Shown here in pieces: positions 24,843-31,601 of a stretch of 32,851 nt of DNA (positions within the stretch are counted from its first letter, which is position 1; each line of letters begins with the position of its first letter). The stretch spans positions 1 to 32,851 of the forward strand of contig CALLCZ010000171.1 in the NCBI GenBank assembly GCA_937998645.1, read 5' to 3'. The notes beneath the pieces were generated by a model that saw only the letters and a program-made list of their open reading frames with translations, was not told the DNA's origin and did not search any database. Source of the DNA: an uncultured Gammaproteobacteria bacterium. Lineage in GTDB: Bacteria > Pseudomonadota > Gammaproteobacteria > SZUA-229. A program made the translations under genes and the position numbers.

Positions 24843-25196
24843 TTAGTAGCCATAGTATGGGTAGCCGCCATAAGGAGCGTAACCGCCGCCGTATGGTGCA
24901 TAGCCACCACCGTATGGTGCATAGCCACCACCGTATGGAGCACCGTAGCCACCACCATATGGAGGGTAGCCACCATAGGGACCGTAACCGTAACCACCGT
25001 AGCGGTACCAGTCATCATCATCGTCCCAGATGTCTTCCATTTCTTCCATCCAGTAGCGTGGATCCCATTCATCATACGGGTTCCAGTCACCACCCCATGG
25101 GCCACCATAGTAGTCATCATCATTCCACCAGGCACTGCTGGTGCCTGCTGCAGTCAGGAGAGCGACTGCGAACAAACTGACAATAATCCTCTTCAT
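24843..25196 (-). CDS. Sulfur globule family protein (Gly/Tyr/Pro-rich, secreted), copy 2
   Basis: A signal peptide (1-22, ending SSA) is followed by WWNDDDYYGGPWGG, an acidic segment DEWDPRYWMEEMEDIWDDDDDW and a tail of GGYAPYGG repeats. Proteins of this composition coat the sulfur globules that sulfur-oxidising gammaproteobacteria store in the periplasm. The tail repeats every 8 to 15 residues. A GGAGA site precedes the ATG. It lies 36 bases after its paralogue and before a strong terminator, so the pair forms an operon. The repeats leave several other frames open on both strands, all spurious. The alternative, a generic glycine-rich surface protein, is less likely. Confidence 0.75.
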   Translation of the reverse strand: MKRIIVSLFAVALLTAAGTSSAWWNDDDYYGGPWGGDWNPYDEWDPRYWMEEMEDIWDDDDDWYRYGGYGYGPYGGYPPYGGGYGAPYGGGYAPYGGGYAPYGGGYAPYGGYPYYGY

Positions 25197-25232
25197 TGCT
25201 ATTTCTCCGAATTTAATTAGTTGAAATTAAAC

Positions 25233-25664
25233 TTAGTAGCCTTGAGCGGGAGCAGCTGGTGCAGCGGGTGCAGCTGGCGCAGCTGGTGCGTAACCACCAC
25301 CGTATGGAGCACCGTATGGAGCACCGTAGCCACCACCATATGGAGCATAGCCACCACCGTATGGAGCACCGTAGCCGCCACCATATGGAGCATAGCCACC
25401 ACCGTATGGAGCACCGTAGCCACCATATGGACCACCGTAGCCGCCATAAGGACCACCCCAACCACGACGGTAATAGTCGTCATCATCGTCCCATTCTTGC
25501 TCCATTTCTTCCATCCAGTAACGCGGATCCCACTCATCATACGGGTTCCAGTTACCACCCCACGGACCACCGTAGTAGTCGTCGTCATCACTCCACCAGG
25601 CCATGCTGGTGCCGGCTGCAGTCAGGAGAGCGACTGCCAGCAAACTGCTAAATAACTTTTTCAT
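25233..25664 (-). CDS. Sulfur globule family protein (Gly/Tyr/Pro-rich, secreted), copy 1
   Basis: It shares with copy 2 the signal peptide (residues 1-22), the WWSDDDDYYGGPWGG start and the DEWDPRYWMEEME acidic block, then has a longer GGYGAPYGGGYAPYG repeat region and ends in an alanine-proline run (APAAPAAPAAPAAP) not found in copy 2. The two genes clearly come from a tandem duplication. The envelope protein is likely part of the coat around stored elemental sulfur. A GGAGA site lies before the ATG and a candidate promoter lies about 40 bases upstream. The exact number of repeats may differ between strains or be misassembled. Confidence 0.75.
   Translation of the reverse strand: MKKLFSSLLAVALLTAAGTSMAWWSDDDDYYGGPWGGNWNPYDEWDPRYWMEEMEQEWDDDDDYYRRGWGGPYGGYGGPYGGYGAPYGGGYAPYGGGYGAPYGGGYAPYGGGYGAPYGAPYGGGYAPAAPAAPAAPAAPAQGY
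25290..25450. repeat. In-gene tandem repeats of the sulfur-globule protein, about 45-bp period
   Basis: The alternating CCACCACCGTATGGAGCA- and CCACCATATGGAGCATAG-type units encode GGYGAPYGGGYAPYG blocks. A shorter run of the same words lies at about 24890-24975 in copy 2. Confidence 0.75.
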
Positions 25665-25702
25665 TGCGTTTTCTCCACTTAAAGTGTTTGATTTGCCTCA
25701 TC

Positions 25703-25730
25703 ATTCTATATCAATAAATGTAACTTACAA
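25703..25730 (-). promoter_or_regulatory. Candidate promoter of the sulfur-globule operon
   Basis: On the minus strand TTGTAA (25725-25730) is followed after 16 bases by TAGAAT (25703-25708), five of six matches to the -10 consensus. The start of transcription would fall about 30 bases before the ATG at 25664. No operator is recognised. Confidence 0.4.
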
Positions 25731-25778
25731 GTAGACATAGCCTCATATTAGCGATCAATTATATTCTAATATTCAACA

Positions 25779-26138
25779 TCACGCCACATAATCTTCAACA
25801 AATTCCCGCAAAAACGACAGTGGTTTGGCCCCGTGAAAGCGTGCCTTTTCCTCTCCATTGATAAATAAAATGACCGTTGGGAAGCCCCTCACCTTGTATT
25901 TCCCAGCGAGCCTCATGTTCTCACCGGCATCAACCTCAAGCTTGGCAAGCCTGATCCTGCCCTCATATTCCTCGATCAGGGCTTTCAATTTTGGCGCGAT
26001 CACCAGGCACGGCATGCACCAGTCAGCCCACAGGTCGACCAGTATCGGTAACTGATGCGAAGCCGCAATGACTTTCTCGTCATAGTCCTCGAAAGAAACA
26101 TCAAATATATCCGGACTGCTTGTGTGCTGATTATGCAT
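25779..26138 (-). CDS. Thioredoxin-like protein with WCMPC active site
   Basis: A thioredoxin fold of 119 residues has the redox site WCMPC (40-44) after the LVDLWAD strand, and the cis-proline motif GFPTVILF. Ordinary thioredoxin has WCGPC; methionine at the third position would change its redox potential and partner choice. No signal peptide is seen, so it is cytoplasmic. It is divergent from the DsrE-like gene with 50 bases between starts and lies next to the sulfur-globule genes, so a role in sulfur-compound reduction or persulfide handling is plausible but inferred. No ribosome site is obvious for its ATG. Confidence 0.85.
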   Translation of the reverse strand: MHNQHTSSPDIFDVSFEDYDEKVIAASHQLPILVDLWADWCMPCLVIAPKLKALIEEYEGRIRLAKLEVDAGENMRLAGKYKVRGFPTVILFINGEEKARFHGAKPLSFLREFVEDYVA

Positions 26139-26188
26139 ATCGACTGTCTATACAATAGTAAAGGCCATTCAAAAGCGCGGGGGCCATT

Positions 26189-26716
26189 ATGCGAATAACT
26201 GTAATTCTGCTCGTGGCGATGGCCACATCAACCGCTCCGGCTATTGCCTCTGAGCCGGGCGATTCCAGAGGCGGTAGCCGGGTAGATACACCCTACCAGG
26301 AACAGAATGTGCTGTTTGATTTCTATTTTGACGAACCTGAAAAAATTAACTCGGCATTATACTGGATACGCTCACAGATGAATCCGCTAATGGACGAACC
26401 CTATAATCAGGCACCTGAGTTCATGAATACCGTGGTCGTTATTCATGGTACCGAAATCGTCACCGTTGCACATAAAAATTATGATCGCTACAAGGACGCG
26501 GTCGAGCGAATGCGCTACTACGCCGAACTCGGTGTTAAATTCAAGGTCTGCGGCCTTGCTGCCCGGGATTATGACTATACGGTAGACGACTTTTATGAAT
26601 TCATCGACGTTGTTCCATCTGCAATAACAGAACTCTCACACTGGCAGCAGCAGGGCTATTCATTGATAACGCCCAGGGTGCTGGAGAAAAAATACACAAT
26701 CGAAGAGATACGCTGA
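26189..26716 (+). CDS. Periplasmic DsrE/DsrF-like protein
   Basis: A signal peptide (residues 1 to about 20) precedes a DsrE-like domain: FDFYFDEPEKINSALYWIRSQMN, VVVIHGTEIVTVAHKNYDRY and KFKVCGLAARDYDY with the conserved cysteine C121, then VPSAITELSHWQQQGYSLI. DsrE proteins bind or pass sulfane sulfur on such a cysteine during dissimilatory sulfur oxidation. Secreted members of this family (often annotated DsrE family, unknown) are common in sulfur bacteria, and their exact role is open. A G-rich stretch lies before the ATG. A cupin gene follows 34 bases later, so it leads a short operon. Confidence 0.8.
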   Translation: MRITVILLVAMATSTAPAIASEPGDSRGGSRVDTPYQEQNVLFDFYFDEPEKINSALYWIRSQMNPLMDEPYNQAPEFMNTVVVIHGTEIVTVAHKNYDRYKDAVERMRYYAELGVKFKVCGLAARDYDYTVDDFYEFIDVVPSAITELSHWQQQGYSLITPRVLEKKYTIEEIR

Positions 26717-26750
26717 TAAGATTTACTTTTTTATCGAACTGGTTGCAGCA

Positions 26751-27020
26751 ATGATCACTATAGAACACAATGTAACGCCTGCCAAACTCGATGTATTGTA
26801 TGTCGACGACTGGCCGGTGTGGACCAAAGGCGTATCTGAATTCGACTGGGAATACGATCGACAGGAAACCTGCTACGTATTAGAGGGCAGCGCAATCATT
26901 ACACCAGAGAACGAGGAACCGGTTACCATTAAAACAGGTGACATGGTCGTTTTCCCAAAGGGCATGAAATGCGTGTGGAAAATTCTCGAACCCATCGAAA
27001 AACACTACAAGTTTGATTAG
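26751..27020 (+). CDS. Single-domain cupin protein
   Basis: The 89-residue protein has a Cupin_3/DUF861-type beta barrel: WPVWTKGVSEFDWEYDRQETCYVLEGSAIITPENEEPVTIKTGDMVVFPKGMKCVWKILEPIEKHYKF. The metal-binding histidines of many cupins are not obvious; E39 and C41 sit in the region where ligands are usually found, and H85 near the end. Its function is not predictable. It lies between the DsrE-like gene and a small membrane protein, with gaps of 34 and 14 bases, which suggests one transcript. Confidence 0.8.
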   Translation: MITIEHNVTPAKLDVLYVDDWPVWTKGVSEFDWEYDRQETCYVLEGSAIITPENEEPVTIKTGDMVVFPKGMKCVWKILEPIEKHYKFD

Positions 27021-27034
27021 ACGGGCAGGCTGAT

Positions 27035-27220
27035 ATGGAACTATGGGAACAACTGGTACTGGGCGCACTGGCCATACTGGTCCTGTTTATGTTCAGACCG
27101 GGTATCAAGGCGACTATCGAGCGAAGCAAAAATGCCGAGGAAAAACACTGGGGCACGATAGCGCTGCTGGCAGTTGTGCTGATTGCCTTCGTTATATTAC
27201 TGATCTCGTCTGTACGCTAG
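27035..27220 (+). CDS. Small two-helix membrane protein, unknown function
   Basis: The 61-residue protein has two hydrophobic segments (about 6-22 and 40-58) around a short charged loop with RPGIKATIERSKNAEEKHWG. A GGCAGG site is near the ATG. It closely follows the cupin gene and probably ends that operon. No family is recognised. Confidence 0.6.
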   Translation: MELWEQLVLGALAILVLFMFRPGIKATIERSKNAEEKHWGTIALLAVVLIAFVILLISSVR

Positions 27221-27294
27221 ACACTGATAACCCATATCTGGACTTACGTTTTTGACTCGACATGCCGTCCGTGACAATAACTAATAGCATTTGT

Positions 27295-27330
27295 TCTCGC
27301 CAAGTCGCAAAGGACGCAAAGAAATCATGT
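27295..27330 (+). repeat. CGCAAAG-rich repeat, single copy
   Basis: TCGCAAAGGACGCAAAG words match the other family members. It is one of the two pieces in the 414-base gap between the convergent 27220 and 27635 genes; nothing else coding is seen in that gap. Confidence 0.65.
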
Positions 27331-27440
27331 GATTTATTTCATAAAACTTATTTGTAGTAGTTCAGACTTGATCTGACATTCGTTGTCGATTTTCGCATCA
27401 CCGTGAAAGCTGCCTGCGTATGAGTTTTAACATCCTGGTT

Positions 27441-27543
27441 TCTCGCAGAGGCGCTGAGAACGCAGAGGTGTGATGTGTTTTTACAAAGAAAATATCTTCT
27501 TTTCATCTTTCTTTGCGATCTCTGCGCCTCTGCGAGAGTAAAT
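27441..27543. repeat. Short CGCAGAG inverted-pair element
   Basis: TCTCGCAGAGGCG at the left and CGCCTCTGCGAGA at the right are perfect inverted copies over 13 bases, with further CGCAGAGG and CTTTGCGATCTCTGCG words inside; about 103 bases in all. It lies between convergent genes, like the elements at 7458, 22357 and 24537. Confidence 0.75.
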
Positions 27544-27634
27544 TTCTACAGCCTTTTCGACCTGGCCAACCCTGGCTGTACTTTGCGAGATTAATTATAC
27601 GTTTCCATTAATGACCATAACCGACCACTGTAGA

Positions 27635-28858
27635 TTAATTCCGCAAACCCAGCTTATCAACCAGTATTCGAATTGTTGGCGCCTGTATGAACAGACTAAA
27701 AAGAACAACGCCAAACGCAATAGACTGTATCGTCCACCAGTAATCCAGTGTAACCGGTATCGATAACGCCAGCGCAAGCGCAACCGCGCCTCTCAGCCCA
27801 CCCCAAACCATTACCGTCTGGCAACGTAAATCAACCGGTTTTTTCTGAAACAGGCCCAGCAGGGACAAACTGCCATAGATACTTACCGCTCTTGCAACAA
27901 ATACAGCTGCGATAGCTATCAACATGGCCAGCCATCGCTCTTCGAACATACCAGACGTAATTGTTACACCCATAATGATAAAAACGACAGCATTAGCAAT
28001 ATGGCCAATCACATCCCATAAATACTCATTCTTAACTTGTGTGTTTTCACCTGATTCTTGACCCTGCATGACCGACATAACTATGGCAGCCACCAGTGTT
28101 GACATGACCCCCGATACTTCAAACAGTTCTTCAGCAAGCAGGTAGGAGCCATAAGCAACTATCAGCGTAAGCACCCCGGTCATTAAAGTGTTATTGATGG
28201 CTTTATTGACCAGCCCTGCAGTCAATCCTGCCGCCAGTCCGGTCGCCAGACCGCCAAGGAATATCCTTATAAATTCGACAATCACACCTGATGTCGTTAC
28301 CGAACCCTCCAGAGAAAGCGCCATGGAAAGAAACATGCTGAATAAAACAATCGCTGTTGCATCATTGAAAAGACTTTCTCCTTCAAGTAGCACACTCAGC
28401 CTTTCAGGTACACCTATTTCCCGTAAACGTGCAACCACTGCAACCGGGTCAGTAGCTGCAAGAATGGAACCGGTAAGCAATGCAGCTATCAAAGGGAATC
28501 CTGCAGGATGCGCTATTCCATAGTAAAGACCAACTGCAGTGAGTGTTGCGGTCAACAGCAAGCCAATAACAGCAAGGATGATAATGGGAATGATGTTTTC
28601 GAGAAGCAGCTTTTTATTGATTTTATATGCCGACTCAAAAACCAGCACCGGTATAAACACATAAAAAATCAGATCATGGAAGTTCTCGGCACGAATTCCT
28701 GTGTCTATCCCCGATATTACAGCCAGTTCTGAAGTCACATAACCCGCAATTACCAGTACACTGCTATATGGCAGGCGAACCAGCCTTGATACTGGCTCCG
28801 CTAAAAAAGCCAACAGCAGCAACACAACAAATGCGGCTGTAACATGTTCGAGGGACAT
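27635..28858 (-). CDS. NhaP/CPA1-family Na+(K+)/H+ antiporter
   Basis: About twelve hydrophobic helices within 407 residues and CPA1 signatures are visible: the ILAATDPVAVVARLREIG ion-binding motif and EGESLFNDATAIVLF, followed by WGGLRGAVALALALSIP. It exchanges cations for protons across the inner membrane. It has no long cytosolic tail, so it is the short form. Five bases separate it from the degenerate HD-GYP gene upstream, with no ribosome site of its own, so it is probably translated by coupling. The link with a surface-adhesion operon is unexplained; pH or salt response is a guess. Confidence 0.88.
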   Translation of the reverse strand: MSLEHVTAAFVVLLLLAFLAEPVSRLVRLPYSSVLVIAGYVTSELAVISGIDTGIRAENFHDLIFYVFIPVLVFESAYKINKKLLLENIIPIIILAVIGLLLTATLTAVGLYYGIAHPAGFPLIAALLTGSILAATDPVAVVARLREIGVPERLSVLLEGESLFNDATAIVLFSMFLSMALSLEGSVTTSGVIVEFIRIFLGGLATGLAAGLTAGLVNKAINNTLMTGVLTLIVAYGSYLLAEELFEVSGVMSTLVAAIVMSVMQGQESGENTQVKNEYLWDVIGHIANAVVFIIMGVTITSGMFEERWLAMLIAIAAVFVARAVSIYGSLSLLGLFQKKPVDLRCQTVMVWGGLRGAVALALALSIPVTLDYWWTIQSIAFGVVLFSLFIQAPTIRILVDKLGLRN

Positions 28859-28863
28859 GTTTT

Positions 28864-30894
28864 CTATGACATTTGCACGGCCTGCCAGTTCTTCCAGTCC
28901 GACCTGTTTTCTGCAATATGAAACAATGCGGCAATTACGTTTCTGTCAAAGGCCTCATCCGCCTGCTCAAGCAATGTATCCATCACCTCATTAACAGGCA
29001 AGCCTTCCCTGTATGCTCGCGCGCTCGACATCGCAACAAATGCGTTCGCTACAGAAATAATTTTTGCTTCCTGCATGATATTCTCAGCAGTCAAACCGGC
29101 GGGGTAGCCTTTTCCATCTGGTCTTTCATTTTTCTGTTCGATAATTTGTATAACGGGTCCATCAAATCTCAGGTCCTTTAGAATATCAACAGCGTAGATG
29201 ACGTGCTGTTGCAGCATGCGCTCTTCTTCTTCAGTCAAAGGCTCATGCTTGGTAAGAATTTCCCGCGGCAGATACAACTTGCCGATATTGGCAAGCAATG
29301 CAGCCATTGACAAGGCACCCATCTTGTCTTCAGGCAAATCCATAGCCCGTGCAATTGCAACAGCAACCTCGCGCGTCCTCTCGGAATGATGCGCACAATG
29401 CGGGTCATGCTTATCAGTCGCGTACACAAGTGTTGCAATAATGCCCTCCAGCAAACGGCTGTGCTGGTCTTGTGCCTGATTTAATTCCGTTATGTCATGC
29501 AGTACATATAACAGCGAGTTCTTAAAATCACCCTGCATTAACGAAACCAGCGACACATGATATACGTGCATATCATCCGCTATCGCCAGTTTCATCATCC
29601 GGTTTTGCATTTCCTCTTCGGCACTGAACTTCTTTAATTCGAGCAAGTGCCGCGTGGTTTCTATACTGAAAATATGATGCAGTGATTTACCGATAACATC
29701 TTCATAATGAACACCCAAACAATCAGATAATGCCCTGTTAATAAAAATAACATTCTCATCTGAACCGAGCAGGAAGATATGATCCCTGATATTATCTCCA
29801 ACGGAATTCAGCAATGCCGTCCTGGCCTCAAGACGCTCAGTAGTTTTTTGCAGGCGTATGCTGGTCGCATGCCGCCAGATTGCGATAAAACCCACGGCCA
29901 CAACAAACACAGCCAGAAGAAACACCGTATGTACAAAGTTCCGGTATGCATCTGACTCGCGCAACGCCTCACTCGCATCAATTTTCTGCATCAATATCCA
30001 GCTGGTATTGTCTATCGTCCGGGCCGTAACAAGCACGTCGATTCCTCTATAATCTTTCTTCAAATCGAATCCGCCTGTTTTTAACCGGGCAAAATTAGAT
30101 GCCAGCTGTTCACTGGAGACGGCTACACGATGGAACAGCCGGTAATCACCGCGTAAAGGACTTAGGTAAACGGTACTATTGTCATCACCGCTGACCAGAA
30201 CCGCCTCATCTGTTTGCGTTGCAAGCCATTGCTGTGAAGACAACTTGTACAGTGAAAGCGCGGGATTTATAACCGCGACTATGAAGCCAGCTATATTCCT
30301 TGATTCACTTGTCGCCTGTACTCGATTTACCGGGACTGCAATTATCAACCTGGGCTCACGATCGTCATTGCTGTAAATACCATAAACACTTGCAGACCGG
30401 TTACGTCTGGCGAGTTCAACTGCTGCATTAATGTGCTGATTAACCTTTGGGAAGTGGCGTGTTGAGATCAGCAATGCGGAATGATCATCCAGTAATGCAA
30501 TTCCATCTTTACTGGAATCATCCTGATTCGAACTTATCTTCTGCTGCCTGGCAAAAAGCCCCGAGCGTTTTGCTGTTGCAGCCAGCAGGTTATGTAAATG
30601 CGCTATCTGTCCACGCTCAAGCTCGGTTCTTTCATCTTCAGCTTTCGTTGCCATCGATAGATAAAGCTGTGTTAATGGATTTTCGGCCAATTCATTCAGG
30701 TTCTTTACCTGACTACCCAACCAGTCTTCTATTAACCTTTTCTGTGACTCTGCCAGTATTGACAACCTGTCCTGCCAGATGAACATGTCTCGTTCACGCT
30801 CACTCTCCACGTACTGCATTATCAGCCAGATACTGACAAGCAGAAACAGGGACAGCAATGCACCGGCTGCAGCAACAGGCTTATACTTATTCAT
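28864..30894 (-). CDS. Membrane sensor with degenerate HD-GYP domain (likely non-catalytic c-di-GMP receptor)
   Basis: Predicted order: membrane helix (about 7-27), a periplasmic CACHE-type sensor part (30-320), a second helix (about 322-342), a PAS domain (about 375-490) and an HD-GYP domain (490-676). The catalytic HDxGK is ANIGK here and HHExxDGxGYP is KNERPDGKGYP, so both the HD pair and the two histidines that bind metal are lost, while the GYP part that helps hold the ligand stays. I infer that it cannot cut c-di-GMP but may still bind it. The gene begins at an ATG (30894); a TTG at 30903 is nearer to the upstream protease gene, which stops at 30913. An NhaP antiporter follows five bases after the stop. 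Confidence 0.85.
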   Translation of the reverse strand: MNKYKPVAAAGALLSLFLLVSIWLIMQYVESERERDMFIWQDRLSILAESQKRLIEDWLGSQVKNLNELAENPLTQLYLSMATKAEDERTELERGQIAHLHNLLAATAKRSGLFARQQKISSNQDDSSKDGIALLDDHSALLISTRHFPKVNQHINAAVELARRNRSASVYGIYSNDDREPRLIIAVPVNRVQATSESRNIAGFIVAVINPALSLYKLSSQQWLATQTDEAVLVSGDDNSTVYLSPLRGDYRLFHRVAVSSEQLASNFARLKTGGFDLKKDYRGIDVLVTARTIDNTSWILMQKIDASEALRESDAYRNFVHTVFLLAVFVVAVGFIAIWRHATSIRLQKTTERLEARTALLNSVGDNIRDHIFLLGSDENVIFINRALSDCLGVHYEDVIGKSLHHIFSIETTRHLLELKKFSAEEEMQNRMMKLAIADDMHVYHVSLVSLMQGDFKNSLLYVLHDITELNQAQDQHSRLLEGIIATLVYATDKHDPHCAHHSERTREVAVAIARAMDLPEDKMGALSMAALLANIGKLYLPREILTKHEPLTEEEERMLQQHVIYAVDILKDLRFDGPVIQIIEQKNERPDGKGYPAGLTAENIMQEAKIISVANAFVAMSSARAYREGLPVNEVMDTLLEQADEAFDRNVIAALFHIAENRSDWKNWQAVQMS

Positions 30895-30912
30895 TAATAT
30901 CAATCACATATG

Positions 30913-31554
30913 TTAATCAGGCAGATGCATCCACCAGCTATTCTCATTGACGGAGTACACCGGCACATAATGAAAAATTTCCCGATGTGAAATAACCTCT
31001 TCTATCTGGTTATCCAGGATCAGTATATCGCCGTGCATGTCTATCGACATTACCGCATGTACTGTTTTTTGATTTGTGTCCTGAACCACGACTACCCGCA
31101 TTTTATTTACATCAAAACCGAGCTGCTTAAATGACATCATCTTGATGATTGCATAATCTTCACAATCACCATTGTTAATTAAAAACTGTTTTGGCGTTGC
31201 CCAGTAATCATCCAGGCCGTAATTTTCGATGTCGAGTATATATTCCTTGTTGTTGGCATAGTTATTTACCATTCTGATTTTCTCGTCAGTGCTCAGCTGA
31301 CTGATACTCTGTAAAAAGGACAGCCACTCACGTAGATGACAGCGATTGAAGACTCTTGCATCACATTGCCCTTCCGGGACCATTTCCTTCATATGCTGCT
31401 CCAGAACAGACAGCCATTGCGGAAAAAGATTGAGATCTGATCGATGCGATTCCTTATAGCCAAATAACGCATTTGGTCTATTATTTAAGGCAGCCGCGCT
31501 AAAACTTACTGATATCAGCAGCAGCGTGGTTATAAATCCCATCCTGAAAAGCAT
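30913..31554 (-). CDS. LapG-like periplasmic cysteine protease (BTLCP family)
   Basis: A signal peptide (1-22) is followed by a bacterial transglutaminase-like cysteine protease domain. The catalytic triad is C131 (GDCEDYAI), H166 (VHAVMS) and D181 (LDNQ), and acids D130 and E132 match the calcium site of LapG. The stretch NNYANNKEYI...DYWATPKQFL just before it is typical of LapG. In Pseudomonas LapG cuts the biofilm adhesin LapA from the cell surface unless the c-di-GMP receptor LapD holds it. The usual neighbour here is missing: no LapD-type GGDEF-EAL gene is seen, but a degenerate HD-GYP membrane protein directly follows. The substrate adhesin is not in the window. Confidence 0.85.
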   Translation of the reverse strand: MLFRMGFITTLLLISVSFSAAALNNRPNALFGYKESHRSDLNLFPQWLSVLEQHMKEMVPEGQCDARVFNRCHLREWLSFLQSISQLSTDEKIRMVNNYANNKEYILDIENYGLDDYWATPKQFLINNGDCEDYAIIKMMSFKQLGFDVNKMRVVVVQDTNQKTVHAVMSIDMHGDILILDNQIEEVISHREIFHYVPVYSVNENSWWMHLPD

Positions 31555-31561
31555 GGATCAG

Positions 31562-31567
31562 TATAAT
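31562..31567 (+). promoter_or_regulatory. Possible -10 (TATAAT) of the beta-barrel gene
   Basis: A perfect TATAAT lies 40 bases before the ATG at 31602, in the 47-base gap between the divergent protease and beta-barrel genes. The -35 is poor, so this is a weak call. Confidence 0.35.
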
Positions 31568-31601
31568 ACGCAACTTGAAAACATCATGCAGCCTGAAAAC
31601 C

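Noticed and set aside
25213-25655. Several long open frames in other phases across the sulfur-globule genes
   Set aside because: The repeated GGY/APY codons keep all phases free of stops; the products are runs of WWLRCSI, HHMEHS or VATTVWS type. Only the frames with signal peptides and ribosome sites were kept.
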